DNA of 64,000 bases, taken from positions 992,001 through 1,056,000 of the forward strand of contig NZ_JAHBYN010000001.1 of assembly GCF_019635935.1 (NCBI RefSeq), read 5' to 3'. The position numbers and the translations under genes are program-made. Each line of letters opens with the position of its first letter. The stretch's first letter is position 1. The DNA comes from Parvibaculum sp. (GTDB lineage: Bacteria > Pseudomonadota > Alphaproteobacteria > Parvibaculales > Parvibaculaceae). Shown in pieces: positions 26,463 to 34,506 of the stretch. The notes beneath the pieces were generated by a model. That model saw nothing but the letters and a program-made list of their open reading frames with translations. It ran no database searches and was not told the DNA's origin.

Positions 26463-26912
26463 ATGATCCGTGTGCAGACCGATGATTTCGACATCGGCGC
26501 CGAAGTGGCGGCGCTGACGGAAGGCCGCACCGACATCGGCGCGGTCGTGACTTTCTCCGGACTGGTGCGCGATGCGAGCGGGGGCGCACCCGTCACGTCG
26601 ATGGAACTCGAACACTATCCCGGCATGACCGAAAAAGAGCTCTCCCGCATCGAGGCGGAAGCCCATGAGCGCTGGCCGCTTCAGGCGACGCTGATCGTGC
26701 ATCGCGTCGGCAGGCTGGCGCCCGGCGACAATATCGTCCTCGTCGTCGCCGCCTCGGCCCATCGCGAGGCCGCCTTCGAGGCCGCGTCCTTTCTGATGGA
26801 CTATCTGAAGACCCGCGCCCCCTTCTGGAAACGGGAAGAAGGCCAGGGCGAGGCGCATTGGGTGGACGCCCGCGAGAGCGACGACAAGGCCGCAACGCGC
26901 TGGAAGCGCTAG
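26463..26912 (+). CDS. moaE: Molybdopterin synthase catalytic subunit
   Basis: A 149-residue MoaE, the large subunit of molybdopterin synthase. Recognisable blocks are IGAVVTFSGLVRD near 28, SMELEHYPGMTEKEL, VHRVGRLAPGDNIVLVVAASAHREAAF and the catalytic-lysine region LKTRAPFWKREEG, which accepts the MoaD C-terminus. Together with moaD it converts cyclic pyranopterin monophosphate to molybdopterin. It is the last gene of the uvrC operon. Confidence 0.94.
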   Translation: MIRVQTDDFDIGAEVAALTEGRTDIGAVVTFSGLVRDASGGAPVTSMELEHYPGMTEKELSRIEAEAHERWPLQATLIVHRVGRLAPGDNIVLVVAASAHREAAFEAASFLMDYLKTRAPFWKREEGQGEAHWVDARESDDKAATRWKR

Positions 26913-27014
26913 CGCGCCGCATTTTCGCCACGACTATTGCGCGAACGCCGCGTTACCCGCAGCCGGCCGGCGGCCTAGAACGGGTCTATCCCGAAACATC
27001 GCCGGACTAGGCCC

Positions 27015-27440
27015 ATGACCCAAGATCAAAACACCCTCGCCCCACCCGAAGGCTTCTCCCGCCATTTCCGCCGAAGCCCCCTCACCGATCCCTGGGAGCC
27101 GCTCTACTCGCGAAACACCGGCGACGCGATCTTTTTCGGCCTGCGCGTCGCCGCCCCGCACACCAATTCGCGCGGCTTCGCACATGGCGGGCTGATCTCG
27201 GCGCTGGCCGACAATGCGATGGGGCTTTCCTGCGGTCTGAAGCTCGAAAATACCCTCGGGCTGGTGACGGTCGGCCTCACGATCGACTTTCTGAGCACGG
27301 CGCGGATCGGGCAATGGCTCGAAGTGCGGCCCGAAGTTGTCAAGACCGGCGCGGCGCTCTCTTTCGCTCAATGCCGGGTGACGGCCGACGGCAAACCCTG
27401 CGCACGCGGTAACGCCACCTTCAGCATCGTGAAACGCTGA
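27015..27440 (+). CDS. PaaI-family hotdog thioesterase
   Basis: A 141-residue hotdog-fold protein of the PaaI/YigI thioesterase group: NTGDAIFFGLRVAAPHTNSRGFAHGG with the catalytic-loop HGGLISALADNAMGL, then TVGLTIDFLSTARIGQWLEV. Acts on acyl-CoA or aryl-CoA substrates, identity unknown. Begins MTQDQNTLAPPEGFSRHFR at an ATG with GGACTAGG upstream. Single gene, convergent with ilvE. Confidence 0.87.
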   Translation: MTQDQNTLAPPEGFSRHFRRSPLTDPWEPLYSRNTGDAIFFGLRVAAPHTNSRGFAHGGLISALADNAMGLSCGLKLENTLGLVTVGLTIDFLSTARIGQWLEVRPEVVKTGAALSFAQCRVTADGKPCARGNATFSIVKR

Positions 27441-27442
27441 AC

Positions 27443-27472
27443 AAAAAAGGGCGGCACGCGCCACCCTCTTTC
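27443..27472. terminator. Possible terminator between thioesterase gene and ilvE
   Basis: A-run, imperfect stem (GGGCGGC with GCCACCC, one mismatch) and a CTCTTTC tail lie between the two convergent stop codons, so it could serve both directions. Confidence 0.4.
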
Positions 27473-27490
27473 AAACCGCGATGCGGAGGT

Positions 27491-28390
27491 TCAGGCCGTC
27501 GCGACCCGGGCCGCGACCTTCGGATTGACGGCCGCCATATAATCCTCGAAGAGCGTCGCGGAAATGACGCCCGGCGTAAAACGATGCGGGCCGATCTCGC
27601 CGACAGGCGTCACTTCGGCCGCCGTGCCGGTGATGAAGCACTCGCTGAACCCCGGCAGTTCGTCCGGCATGATGTGGCGTTCGACGATCTCGTAGCCGCG
27701 CGCCTTGGCGAGCGCGATCACGGTCTGCCGCGTAATGCCGTCGAGGAAACAGTCGGGCTTCGGCGTGTGGATAACGCCGTCCTTGACGAAAAAGATGTTG
27801 GCGCCCGTCGCCTCTGCGACATAGCCGCGATAGTCGTACATCAGCGCGTCCGCATAGCCCTTGTTCTCGGCCGCGTGCTTGGAAATCGTGCAGATCATGT
27901 AGAGGCCGGCAGCCTTCGCCATCGACGGCGCGGTCTCCGGCGACGGTCGCTTGTATTTCGCGATGTCGAGGCGAATGCCGACCTTGCGCTGCTCCGGATC
28001 GAAATAGGACGGCCACTCCCAGGCCGCGACGGCGAAGTTGATCCTGTTCTTCTGCGCACTGACGCCCATCATTTCGCTGCCCCGCCAGGCAACGGGACGG
28101 ACATAGCCTTCGACAAGCTTCTGCGCCCGCAGCGCCGTGCGGCAGGCTTCGTCGATTTCCTCGACCGAATAGGGAATCTTGAACCCCAGAATATCGGCCG
28201 ACTTGATCAGCCGCTCCGAATGCTCGCGCAGCTTGAAGATCTCGCCGCCATAGGCCCGGCAGCCCTCGAACACGCTGCTCGCATAATGCAGCCCGTGCGT
28301 CAGCACATGCACCTTGGCGTCCGCCCAGGGAACGAGCTCACCATTGAACCAGATGAAGCCGTCGCGTTTATCGAAAGGAATGTCTGCCAT
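27491..28390 (-). CDS. ilvE: Branched-chain amino acid aminotransferase
   Basis: A 299-residue fold-type IV PLP enzyme performing the last step of valine, leucine and isoleucine synthesis. The Schiff-base lysine is Lys159 in PSMAKAAGLYMICT, at the position of the E. coli enzyme. Also present are HVLTHGLHYASSVFEGCRAY (residues 28-47), YRGYVAEATGANIFFV and the ITGTAAEVTPV loop. AGGAAACCAGG precedes the ATG. A TATAAT-like -10 on the minus strand at 28519-28514 suggests a leader of about 115 bases. Divergent from the MarR-type regulator gene. Confidence 0.95.
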   Translation of the reverse strand: MADIPFDKRDGFIWFNGELVPWADAKVHVLTHGLHYASSVFEGCRAYGGEIFKLREHSERLIKSADILGFKIPYSVEEIDEACRTALRAQKLVEGYVRPVAWRGSEMMGVSAQKNRINFAVAAWEWPSYFDPEQRKVGIRLDIAKYKRPSPETAPSMAKAAGLYMICTISKHAAENKGYADALMYDYRGYVAEATGANIFFVKDGVIHTPKPDCFLDGITRQTVIALAKARGYEIVERHIMPDELPGFSECFITGTAAEVTPVGEIGPHRFTPGVISATLFEDYMAAVNPKVAARVATA

Positions 28391-28513
28391 GACCTGGTTT
28401 CCTGGTGTTTCCGCGTCGCGTGGGCATTCGTCGTTGTCGATCTTGGCCCTGCCCCGCCCTCGCGGTCCCGTTTACCGGGATTTGCCGGAGACAGATTTAC
28501 GCGGCAATCGTCT

Positions 28514-28519
28514 ATTATA
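28514..28519 (-). promoter_or_regulatory. -10 element TATAAT upstream of ilvE
   Basis: On the minus strand a perfect TATAAT occurs about 125 bases before the ilvE ATG. No good -35 is visible at the right distance, so the promoter may depend on an activator. Confidence 0.35.
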
Positions 28520-28599
28520 GTGGCCGGAAGATTCGAGGCTTCCAGCCTTGCGCTTATTCTGTCTCAAGCAGTCCGCAAGAGGTAGCACTCCGGCAAAAA

Positions 28600-28620
28600 T
28601 ATGTCAACATAGCTGACATA
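28600..28620. promoter_or_regulatory. Palindromic operator TATGTCA-N7-TGACATA before the MarR-type gene
   Basis: A perfect 7+7 inverted repeat with a 7-base spacer ends two bases before the first ATG of the downstream MarR-family gene. MarR proteins generally bind such palindromes in their own promoters and repress themselves, so this is the probable autoregulatory site. Confidence 0.6.
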
Positions 28621-28622
28621 AA

Positions 28623-29177
28623 ATGATGGCGAACGGAAAATCGATGGGAAAACCCCAGACAAAGCGCCCGCCCGCGCTGGAAGGCGACACCGCGGCTCCG
28701 GCTGGCGACGGCGCCCCGGACCATCTGACCGAGGCAATCGAGCTGCTTTTCTTCGCGTATCGCGATTTTATCAGCGACCCCGACGAAATCCTGATCGAAT
28801 ACGGCTTCGGCCGGGCCCATCACCGTGTGGTGCATTTTGTCGGCCGCAACCCCGGCATCACGGTCGCCGAGTTGCTGGACATCCTGCGCATCACCAAGCA
28901 GAGCCTTGCCCGCGTGCTGAAACAATTGATCGAACGCGGGTTCATCGAGCAGGAAACAGGAAAGCAGGACCGCCGCCAGCGTATGCTCTTCCTGACCGCC
29001 ACAGGCCGCGAACTGGCGCAGCGCCTTGAGGCACCGCAGCGAACCCGCGTTGCCGCCGCTCTCGAAAAGGCGGGCCCCGGCGCAAGCGCGGCGTGGCGCA
29101 CCGTCCTGCTGGCACTGGTGAACGAGGAAGACCGGCCGGAGGTCGAAACCCTGATCGCAAAGACGCCCGCGGGCTGA
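28623..29177 (+). CDS. MarR-family regulator (PetP-like)
   Basis: A 184-residue winged-helix regulator. The MarR domain spans about 40-150: FGRAHHRVVHFVGRNPGITVAELL, then recognition helix ITKQSLARVLKQLIERGFIEQE and the wing KQDRRQRMLFLT. Being followed by an OmpR-type response regulator matches the petP-petR pair of Rhodobacter and other alphaproteobacteria, where petP encodes the MarR-like partner. The start could be any of the ATGs at 28623, 28626 or 28644; the last would leave room for a leader after the palindrome at 28600-28620. The response regulator starts 26 bases after its stop. Confidence 0.85.
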   Translation: MMANGKSMGKPQTKRPPALEGDTAAPAGDGAPDHLTEAIELLFFAYRDFISDPDEILIEYGFGRAHHRVVHFVGRNPGITVAELLDILRITKQSLARVLKQLIERGFIEQETGKQDRRQRMLFLTATGRELAQRLEAPQRTRVAAALEKAGPGASAAWRTVLLALVNEEDRPEVETLIAKTPAG

Positions 29178-29203
29178 ACGGGAAATACCGGGAAGGTTCA
29201 AGA

Positions 29204-29935
29204 GTGACGGCGGAAGCGACGACAGACGGCGAAACGAAAGCGGGCGACAAGCCGGGCCCCGCCGACGATGCGCCGCACATACTGGTCGTCGACGACGATC
29301 GGCGCATCCGCGAGCTGCTGAAACGCTACCTCGCCGACAACGGCTTTCGCGTGACCACGGCCGAGAATGCCGCGGAGGCGCGGACGCGGCTCGCCGGTCT
29401 GTCCTTCGATTTGCTGGTGCTCGACGTGATGATGCCCGGCGAAAGCGGCCTCGACCTGACGCGCGACCTGCGCCGCACCTCGACGGTGCCGATCCTGATG
29501 TTGACGGCGCGCGGCGAGGCCGGCGACCGCATCGACGGGCTGGAGCGCGGCGCCGACGACTATCTCGCCAAGCCCTTCGAGCCGCGCGAACTGATATTGC
29601 GTATCCGCACGATCCTGCGGCGCGCCCAGGCGCCGGGCACGGTGAAACATGACGAGATTTCCCTGGGCCCCTGCCGCTTCAATGTCACGCGCGGCGAATT
29701 GTGGAACGGCGACACGCAGATACGGTTGACGACGCGTGAAATTCAGCTGATGCGCATTTTTTCGGCCAACCCCCGCACGCCCCTGTCGCGACTGGACCTC
29801 TGCGACAATGAAGCGGCCGAACGCTCGATCGACGTCCAGATCAATCGGCTGCGGCGCAAACTCGAAAGCGATCCGAGAAATCCTGTATACCTCCAGACGG
29901 TGCGCGGCGAAGGCTACGCCCTGATGCCCGACTGA
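29204..29935 (+). CDS. OmpR-family response regulator (PetR-like)
   Basis: A 243-residue two-component regulator. The receiver (about 27-140) has the acidic pocket VVDDDRRIRELL, phospho-acceptor Asp74 in LLVLDVMMPGESG, a Thr in MLTARGE, and Lys in YLAKPFEPREL. The C-terminal winged helix (about 155-240) ends RRKLESDPRNPVYLQTVRGEGY. GTG 29204 with GGAAGG upstream is chosen over the longer open frame. It follows the MarR-like gene and precedes the histidine kinase by 2 bases. Known relatives are PetR and the envelope-related regulators of Brucella and Caulobacter; the regulon here is unknown. Confidence 0.92.
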   Translation: MTAEATTDGETKAGDKPGPADDAPHILVVDDDRRIRELLKRYLADNGFRVTTAENAAEARTRLAGLSFDLLVLDVMMPGESGLDLTRDLRRTSTVPILMLTARGEAGDRIDGLERGADDYLAKPFEPRELILRIRTILRRAQAPGTVKHDEISLGPCRFNVTRGELWNGDTQIRLTTREIQLMRIFSANPRTPLSRLDLCDNEAAERSIDVQINRLRRKLESDPRNPVYLQTVRGEGYALMPD

Positions 29936-29937
29936 CG

Positions 29938-31344
29938 GTGGCCGAAATGCAAACCGAGGTTCATGCGGATACGAAACCGGAGCGCGCGCGGGCGGCACCG
30001 GCGGCTTGGCGCCCGTTCCAGATAATGAAGAGACTGATGCCACGCGGCCTCTACGGGCGCTCGCTCATCATCATCGTTGCACCGATGGTGCTGCTGCAAT
30101 TCGTCGTGACCTATGTTTTTCTGGAGCGTCACTGGCAGCTTGTGACGCAACGGCTATCGGCAAAGACCGTCGCCGAGATCGCCTTGATGCTCGCCGAGTT
30201 CAACGAAAATCCGACACCCCTGCAAGCGTCGCGGATCGCCGCGCGCGCCAACGCCCATCTGGGCCTGCCGATTGCATTCCTCGACGGCGAAGTGCTTCCC
30301 GAAACGCCGTCATCTACGGGAAGCCTGCTCGACAATTCGCTCAACGACGAATTGCGCCAGCGTATCGCGCGCCCCTTCTGGATCAACACCGCGCAATACT
30401 CCAAATATGTGGACATCCGCATCGCCTACAATGGCGGCGTCATGCGGATACTTACGCCGGCATCGCATGTCTATGCCTCGAACTGGCATATCTTTCTGGT
30501 CTGGATGTTCGGTACGTCCGTGGTGCTGATCATCGTCGCGATCGTCTTCCTGCGAAACCAGATCCGGCCGATCGAACGCCTCGCCGAAGCCGCAACATCC
30601 TTCGGCAAGGGCCGCGACGTGCCGAGCTATCGGCCGCAGGGCGCCGCCGAAGTCCGGAGCGCCGCACAGGCCTTCATGGACATGCATGCGCGCATAAAGC
30701 GCCAGATCGAACAGCGCACCGCGATGCTCGCCGGCGTCAGTCATGACCTGCGAACGCCGTTGACGCGCTTCAAGCTGCAACTTGCGATGCTCGGCGACGC
30801 ACCCGAAATAGAGGAACTACGGGCCGACATTTCCGAGATGGAGCGTATGCTGGAGGACTACCTCGAATTTGCGCGCGGCCATCAGGGCGAAACCTCGGAA
30901 GAAACGGACCTCGCCGAACTCATCGAGGAAGTGCGCGCCGACGCGCAGCGCAAGGGTTACGAGTTGCGGCTCGATTTGCACGGCGACCTCGTGTTGCCGC
31001 TCCGGCGCCACGCCTTCAAGCGCTGCCTCACCAACATCGTGGACAATGCCTGCAAGCACGCGCCGCATGTCTGGATCACCGCGATCCACGGCACGGATGA
31101 CGCGGGCGATGGCGGCGGCATCGACATATTGATCGACGACGACGGCGCCGGGATACCGGACGACCAGCTCGAAGAAGTCTTCCGTCCATTCTACCGGCTC
31201 GACGCGGCACGCAATCTGGAGGATGGCGGTTCCGGCCTCGGGCTGGCGATCGCCCGCGACATCGCCCGCGGCCATGGTGGCGATATCGTCCTGGCGCGCA
31301 GTCCGATGGGCGGTCTGCGCGCGATCATTCACGTCCCTGTTTGA
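29938..31344 (+). CDS. Sensor histidine kinase (EnvZ-like)
   Basis: A 468-residue membrane kinase, cognate partner of the upstream response regulator. Transmembrane segments are about 41-62 (SLIIIVAPMVLLQFVVTYVF) and 180-205 (IFLVWMFGTSVVLIIVAIVF), flanking a periplasmic sensor of about 115 residues. A HAMP linker (NQIRPIERLAEAA) follows, then the phospho-His269 in GVSHDLRTPLTRFKLQ, N-box NIVDNACKHA, G1 DDDGAGIPDDQL and G2 GGSGLGLAIARDIA. GTG 29938 is the assumed start; ATG 29947 is possible. The signal sensed is not known. Confidence 0.92.
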   Translation: MAEMQTEVHADTKPERARAAPAAWRPFQIMKRLMPRGLYGRSLIIIVAPMVLLQFVVTYVFLERHWQLVTQRLSAKTVAEIALMLAEFNENPTPLQASRIAARANAHLGLPIAFLDGEVLPETPSSTGSLLDNSLNDELRQRIARPFWINTAQYSKYVDIRIAYNGGVMRILTPASHVYASNWHIFLVWMFGTSVVLIIVAIVFLRNQIRPIERLAEAATSFGKGRDVPSYRPQGAAEVRSAAQAFMDMHARIKRQIEQRTAMLAGVSHDLRTPLTRFKLQLAMLGDAPEIEELRADISEMERMLEDYLEFARGHQGETSEETDLAELIEEVRADAQRKGYELRLDLHGDLVLPLRRHAFKRCLTNIVDNACKHAPHVWITAIHGTDDAGDGGGIDILIDDDGAGIPDDQLEEVFRPFYRLDAARNLEDGGSGLGLAIARDIARGHGGDIVLARSPMGGLRAIIHVPV

Positions 31345-31364
31345 CGGAAGTTAGGTCAGCAATA

Positions 31365-31393
31365 TTGACTTTATTTTGAAATGATCGTATAAA
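31365..31393 (+). promoter_or_regulatory. Sigma70-type promoter of the SnoaL-like gene
   Basis: TTGACT (31365-31370) and TATAAA (31388-31393) are spaced by exactly 17 bp in an AT-rich island, one of the best promoter matches in the window. Transcription would begin near 31400, leaving about 36 bases to the ATG. Confidence 0.65.
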
Positions 31394-31435
31394 TTCCGGC
31401 AGTTAGAAGTAACAAAATTACCAGAAGAGCTGCCG

Positions 31436-31807
31436 ATGACACCGCCCGACATTGTCGTCCGCTGGAAGGCCGCGTGGGAAGGCCTCGACCCCGCGCGTAT
31501 CGAAGGCCTGTACGCACCCGGCGCCACCCATATGAGTTCGGTCGTCGTCGAACGGATGAACCGCGCCGACGGCACTTTGCGCGGCCTTGCGGAAATACGC
31601 GCTTATGCCGAGGCGGCGGCCGGACGGCTCGCGAGATTCGAGGCCGACATCCTCCAGGTGATCGCGGATGAGGCAGACGGCGCCGGCCGCGCATCGGTCG
31701 AGTACTGGCGCGTCCTCAATGGCAATGAGGAAGGCCGCACACGCGCCGTCGAGATCATCGAATGGAGCGGCGGCAAGATCACGGCCTGCCGCGTCTTTCA
31801 CTTCTGA
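31436..31807 (+). CDS. SnoaL-like / NTF2-fold protein
   Basis: A 123-residue NTF2-like protein: IVVRWKAAWEGLDPARIEGLYAPGATH (residues 6-32) with the cone-fold opening helix, GLAEIRAYAEAAAGRL, and a closing beta-sheet VEYWRVLNGNEEGRTRAVEIIEW. Such proteins are isomerases, hydratases or simple ligand binders; no catalytic residues can be assigned. It has its own strong promoter. CGGCAG (31397-31402) can pair with CTGCCG right before the ATG (31430-31435), which may affect translation. Confidence 0.78.
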   Translation: MTPPDIVVRWKAAWEGLDPARIEGLYAPGATHMSSVVVERMNRADGTLRGLAEIRAYAEAAAGRLARFEADILQVIADEADGAGRASVEYWRVLNGNEEGRTRAVEIIEWSGGKITACRVFHF

Positions 31808-31811
31808 AGGT

Positions 31812-32420
31812 TCAGGCCGCCGCTTCGCCCGCGCGACCGCCTCTTCCAAAGCTCTGCAAGCGTTCGAGAAACGCCTCCCCGCCCCGCAGCCGCCGGTCGA
31901 GCTCGGCCATCGTCTTCGCCTGATCGTCGCCGTCTTCAAGCCAGACGCGAAACGCAGCGCCCCAGACCAGCGCAATGCCGCGCACCCGCAAGCCGCCGCC
32001 CAACCCCGAACTGTCGATGCCCGCCGCTTCAAGCATCCAGCCCAGCGATTGCAGCATGGGCCGCACCAATCCCGCTGCCGCCACCGGGTCGCGCCGGAGG
32101 TCCCGTGCAATGTTTTTCAGCGCCGGCTTGTGCGGCGCCAATGCGTCGAAGCGCATCATCAGCACATCGAACAGCCGGTCCCGCGCCTCTTCGCCCGACA
32201 GATCCTCCGCCGACGCCGCCTTCAACACCGCGGCATCGATGCGCCGGCTGAAAGCCGCGAGGATTTCGTTTTTCGAGGCGAAGAGACCGGAAAGCACCGG
32301 CAGCCCGACCCGCGCCGATTTTGCGATGTCGGCCAGCGACAGGCCCGACCACCCGCGCGACGCCGCGAGCTTCAGCGCCGCATCGATGATCTTGTCTTCG
32401 GGGTCGCGTTTTGCCGCCAT
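31812..32420 (-). CDS. TetR-family regulator
   Basis: A 202-residue TetR protein starting MAAKRDPEDKIIDAALKLAA, with the helix-turn-helix LSLADIAKSARVGLPVLSGLFASKNEIL at about 28-55 and an all-helical ligand domain (LRVRGIALVWGAAFRVWLEDG). The ATG at 32420 has GAGGAA at good spacing, so the 10 extra residues of the longer frame are discarded. It is not closely similar to the tandem TetR pair near 10-11.5 kb. Convergent with the SnoaL-like gene, and downstream of proC on the same strand by 70 bases. Confidence 0.85.
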   Translation of the reverse strand: MAAKRDPEDKIIDAALKLAASRGWSGLSLADIAKSARVGLPVLSGLFASKNEILAAFSRRIDAAVLKAASAEDLSGEEARDRLFDVLMMRFDALAPHKPALKNIARDLRRDPVAAAGLVRPMLQSLGWMLEAAGIDSSGLGGGLRVRGIALVWGAAFRVWLEDGDDQAKTMAELDRRLRGGEAFLERLQSFGRGGRAGEAAA

Positions 32421-32490
32421 GTCTCGTTCCTCGAAACGCCTGAGCAACAAAGATAGGGCGTTGCAGCAGGTTTGACGAGACGGCGAAGAC

Positions 32491-33318
32491 CTATTTGCCG
32501 AGTTCGCGCGCCCGGTCCCGCGCCGCCAGCGCCGCCCGCCGCATCAGCGGCGACAGCCCGCCCTCGCCCATCAGCACATCGAGCGCCGCCGCGGTCGTGC
32601 CCCCCGGCGAGGTGACGTTGGCGCGCAATGCCGAAACCGGCTCGGACGATCGGTGCAGCATTTCGCCGGAACCGCTCACCGTTTCGCGCGCCAGCTTCAT
32701 CGCCAGCGCCGGATCGAGACCCAGCGCCTCCCCCGCCGCTGCGAGGCATTCGACCATGTAGAAGACATAGGCCGGACCGCTTCCCGAAATCGCCGTCACG
32801 GCGTCGATCTGGGCCTCACTCTCGACCCAGTCGACATTGCCGACGGCGGCAAGAAGCTGTTGCGCGATTTCGCGTTGCGCGGCCGTTACCCGCTCGTTGG
32901 CGCAGGCGACCGTAATGCCGCGCCCGATCGCCGACGGCGTGTTGGGCATGGCCCGGACCGCATGCAACTCGGCGCCCAGAAGTTCTTTCAGCCGGTGAAG
33001 GCTCGTGCCGGCGGCGATCGAGATGAACAGCGTTTCGGGATGCACCAGAAGCGCAAGCTCCGGCAGCACGTCGCCCATGGCTTGCGGCTTGACGGCAACG
33101 AGAACGACGGATGGCCGCGCCGCCGCGATATCGCGCACCGCCGCATTGAGCGCAATGCCCCTGGCCGCAACCAGTTCGGCGACGTCGGGCCCGGGTGCGG
33201 GATCGCGAACGAAAACCTGCGTGGCCAGGAGGCCCTTGTCGAGCCAACCCGAAAGCAGCGCACCGCCCATCTTGCCGGCACCCACCAAGACCAGCGGGCG
33301 CTCGAGAGAAAGTGTCAT
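32491..33318 (-). CDS. proC: Pyrroline-5-carboxylate reductase
   Basis: A 275-residue NAD(P)H-dependent enzyme that reduces 1-pyrroline-5-carboxylate to proline, the last step of proline synthesis. The dinucleotide-binding VLVGAGKMGGALLSGWL is at the N-terminus, RAMPNTPSAIGRG near 120, and the C-terminal signature ALRANVTSPGGTTAAALDVL contacts the substrate. Length is normal. It lies 45 bases downstream of the YbjN-domain gene on the same strand; this ybjN-proC pairing is common in alphaproteobacteria. Confidence 0.95.
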   Translation of the reverse strand: MTLSLERPLVLVGAGKMGGALLSGWLDKGLLATQVFVRDPAPGPDVAELVAARGIALNAAVRDIAAARPSVVLVAVKPQAMGDVLPELALLVHPETLFISIAAGTSLHRLKELLGAELHAVRAMPNTPSAIGRGITVACANERVTAAQREIAQQLLAAVGNVDWVESEAQIDAVTAISGSGPAYVFYMVECLAAAGEALGLDPALAMKLARETVSGSGEMLHRSSEPVSALRANVTSPGGTTAAALDVLMGEGGLSPLMRRAALAARDRARELGK

Positions 33319-33363
33319 GGCTGAAACCGTCGTCTGAATGAAATCGCCGGAACCGGAAAGCCG

Positions 33364-33867
33364 TCAGGCGCGGCCTTGCGTCTCGAACATGGCTGCGGCA
33401 ATCGCCTCCTCGGCCGATTTGCCCGCCCACATGACGAACTGCATTGCCGGATAATAGCGTTCGCACGCCTCGACCGCGAGCCGCAGCAGCGCTTCGCATT
33501 GCTCGGGCGTCGCCGCCGCACCGCCGCAAAGCAGCAGGCTGTTGCGAAACAGCACGACCCCGTCGTCGGACCAGATGTCGAAATGCCCGGACCAGAGCTG
33601 CTCGTTGATCAGGGTCAGGAGATGGCGAATGACCGGCCGCTTCTCGGGCGGCACACGCAGGTCGAGCGCACAGGCGACATGAAGCCCCGAAAGGTCGTCG
33701 CGCCAGTTGAGTGAAATCTGGTAGTCGCGCCAGTCGCCCGCCACGCAGATGTTCAGTTCATCCTCATGGCTGCGTTCGAAAAACCAGTCGCGGACGGAGG
33801 CCACCTGCTCAAGAAGATCGAGGGGATTGCCGTCGAATTCCGCAGTCTCGGCGACTGTGCCTTTCAT
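33364..33867 (-). CDS. YbjN domain-containing protein
   Basis: A 167-residue protein starting MKGTVAETAEFDGNPLDLLE; GGGGGAT precedes the ATG at 33867, so this is favoured over the ATG 45 bases upstream. YbjN features include VRDWFFERSHEDELNICVAGDW near 25-46 and WSGHFDIWSDDGVVLFRNSLLL near 90-112, and a fold resembling type III secretion chaperones. The biochemical role is unknown, though YbjN influences motility and stress phenotypes in E. coli. It sits upstream of proC. Confidence 0.85.
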   Translation of the reverse strand: MKGTVAETAEFDGNPLDLLEQVASVRDWFFERSHEDELNICVAGDWRDYQISLNWRDDLSGLHVACALDLRVPPEKRPVIRHLLTLINEQLWSGHFDIWSDDGVVLFRNSLLLCGGAAATPEQCEALLRLAVEACERYYPAMQFVMWAGKSAEEAIAAAMFETQGRA

Positions 33868-34038
33868 TCGATCCCCCGCATCGGATGCAACTGAACAGGG
33901 CCGAAACCCCATATCTAGTAGGCGTCCTGCCCTTGAACACGATACCTAACCTGCATGATGCGTTGAGTCGGTGCAACCCTGCGGGACGGCCCCTTGGCCG
34001 AAATCGGGACAAAAGCTGTGGGAAACCCGAGGCCGCCG

Positions 34039-34344
34039 TCAGATGCCCTCGCCGCCGACATTGCCCGCGGGCGGCTTCGAGGGTTTGGATTTTTTGGCCG
34101 CGAGCGCCGCTTCAAGCGTCTCGATCCGTGCCTTGAGTGCCTCGTTCTCCTCACGCGCAAGTTGGGCCATGGCGCGCACCGCATCGAATTCCTCGCGGCC
34201 GACAAGGTCCATATCGGCGATCAGCCGCTCGGCCTGGGCGCGGATCAGCGTCTCGACCTCGGTGCGCATGCCTTGCGCGGCGCCGGCGGCATTTGTGAAA
34301 AGCCGTCCGAGTTCGTCGAGGATACGGTTCTGCGTCTGGGTCAT
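34039..34344 (-). CDS. ubiK: UbiK/BMFP family ubiquinone-biosynthesis accessory factor
   Basis: A 101-residue coiled-coil protein: MTQTQNRILDELGRLFTNAAGAAQGMRTEV, then MDLVGREEFDAVRAMAQLAREENEALKARIETLE (residues about 45-78) forming the trimeric coiled coil, and a Lys/Pro-rich tail. The V-x-R-E-E-F-D pattern and trailing coiled coil define the BMFP (YqiC) family; UbiK assists late ubiquinone assembly and also influences membrane fusion in vitro. It is divergent from lgt. Confidence 0.85.
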   Translation of the reverse strand: MTQTQNRILDELGRLFTNAAGAAQGMRTEVETLIRAQAERLIADMDLVGREEFDAVRAMAQLAREENEALKARIETLEAALAAKKSKPSKPPAGNVGGEGI

Positions 34345-34432
34345 GGGCGGCTCTCCGGTTGCGGCGTCGGCAAATGGAAGATAGCGCCTCGCGCCGCGAA
34401 AGCGAACCGGACCGAACGACGCGGGCCCTTCC

Positions 34433-34461
34433 TTGACATGATGAGGTCGGGGGGCAAACTA
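34433..34461 (+). promoter_or_regulatory. Probable promoter of the lgt operon
   Basis: A perfect -35 TTGACA (34433-34438) is followed after 17 bp by AAACTA (34456-34461), an average -10. The lgt ATG is at 34507, giving a leader of about 40 bases. Confidence 0.5.
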
Positions 34462-34506
34462 GCGCGCCATTGCCCCGAAGCGGGCCCCACACCGAGGCCG
34501 AGCCGC

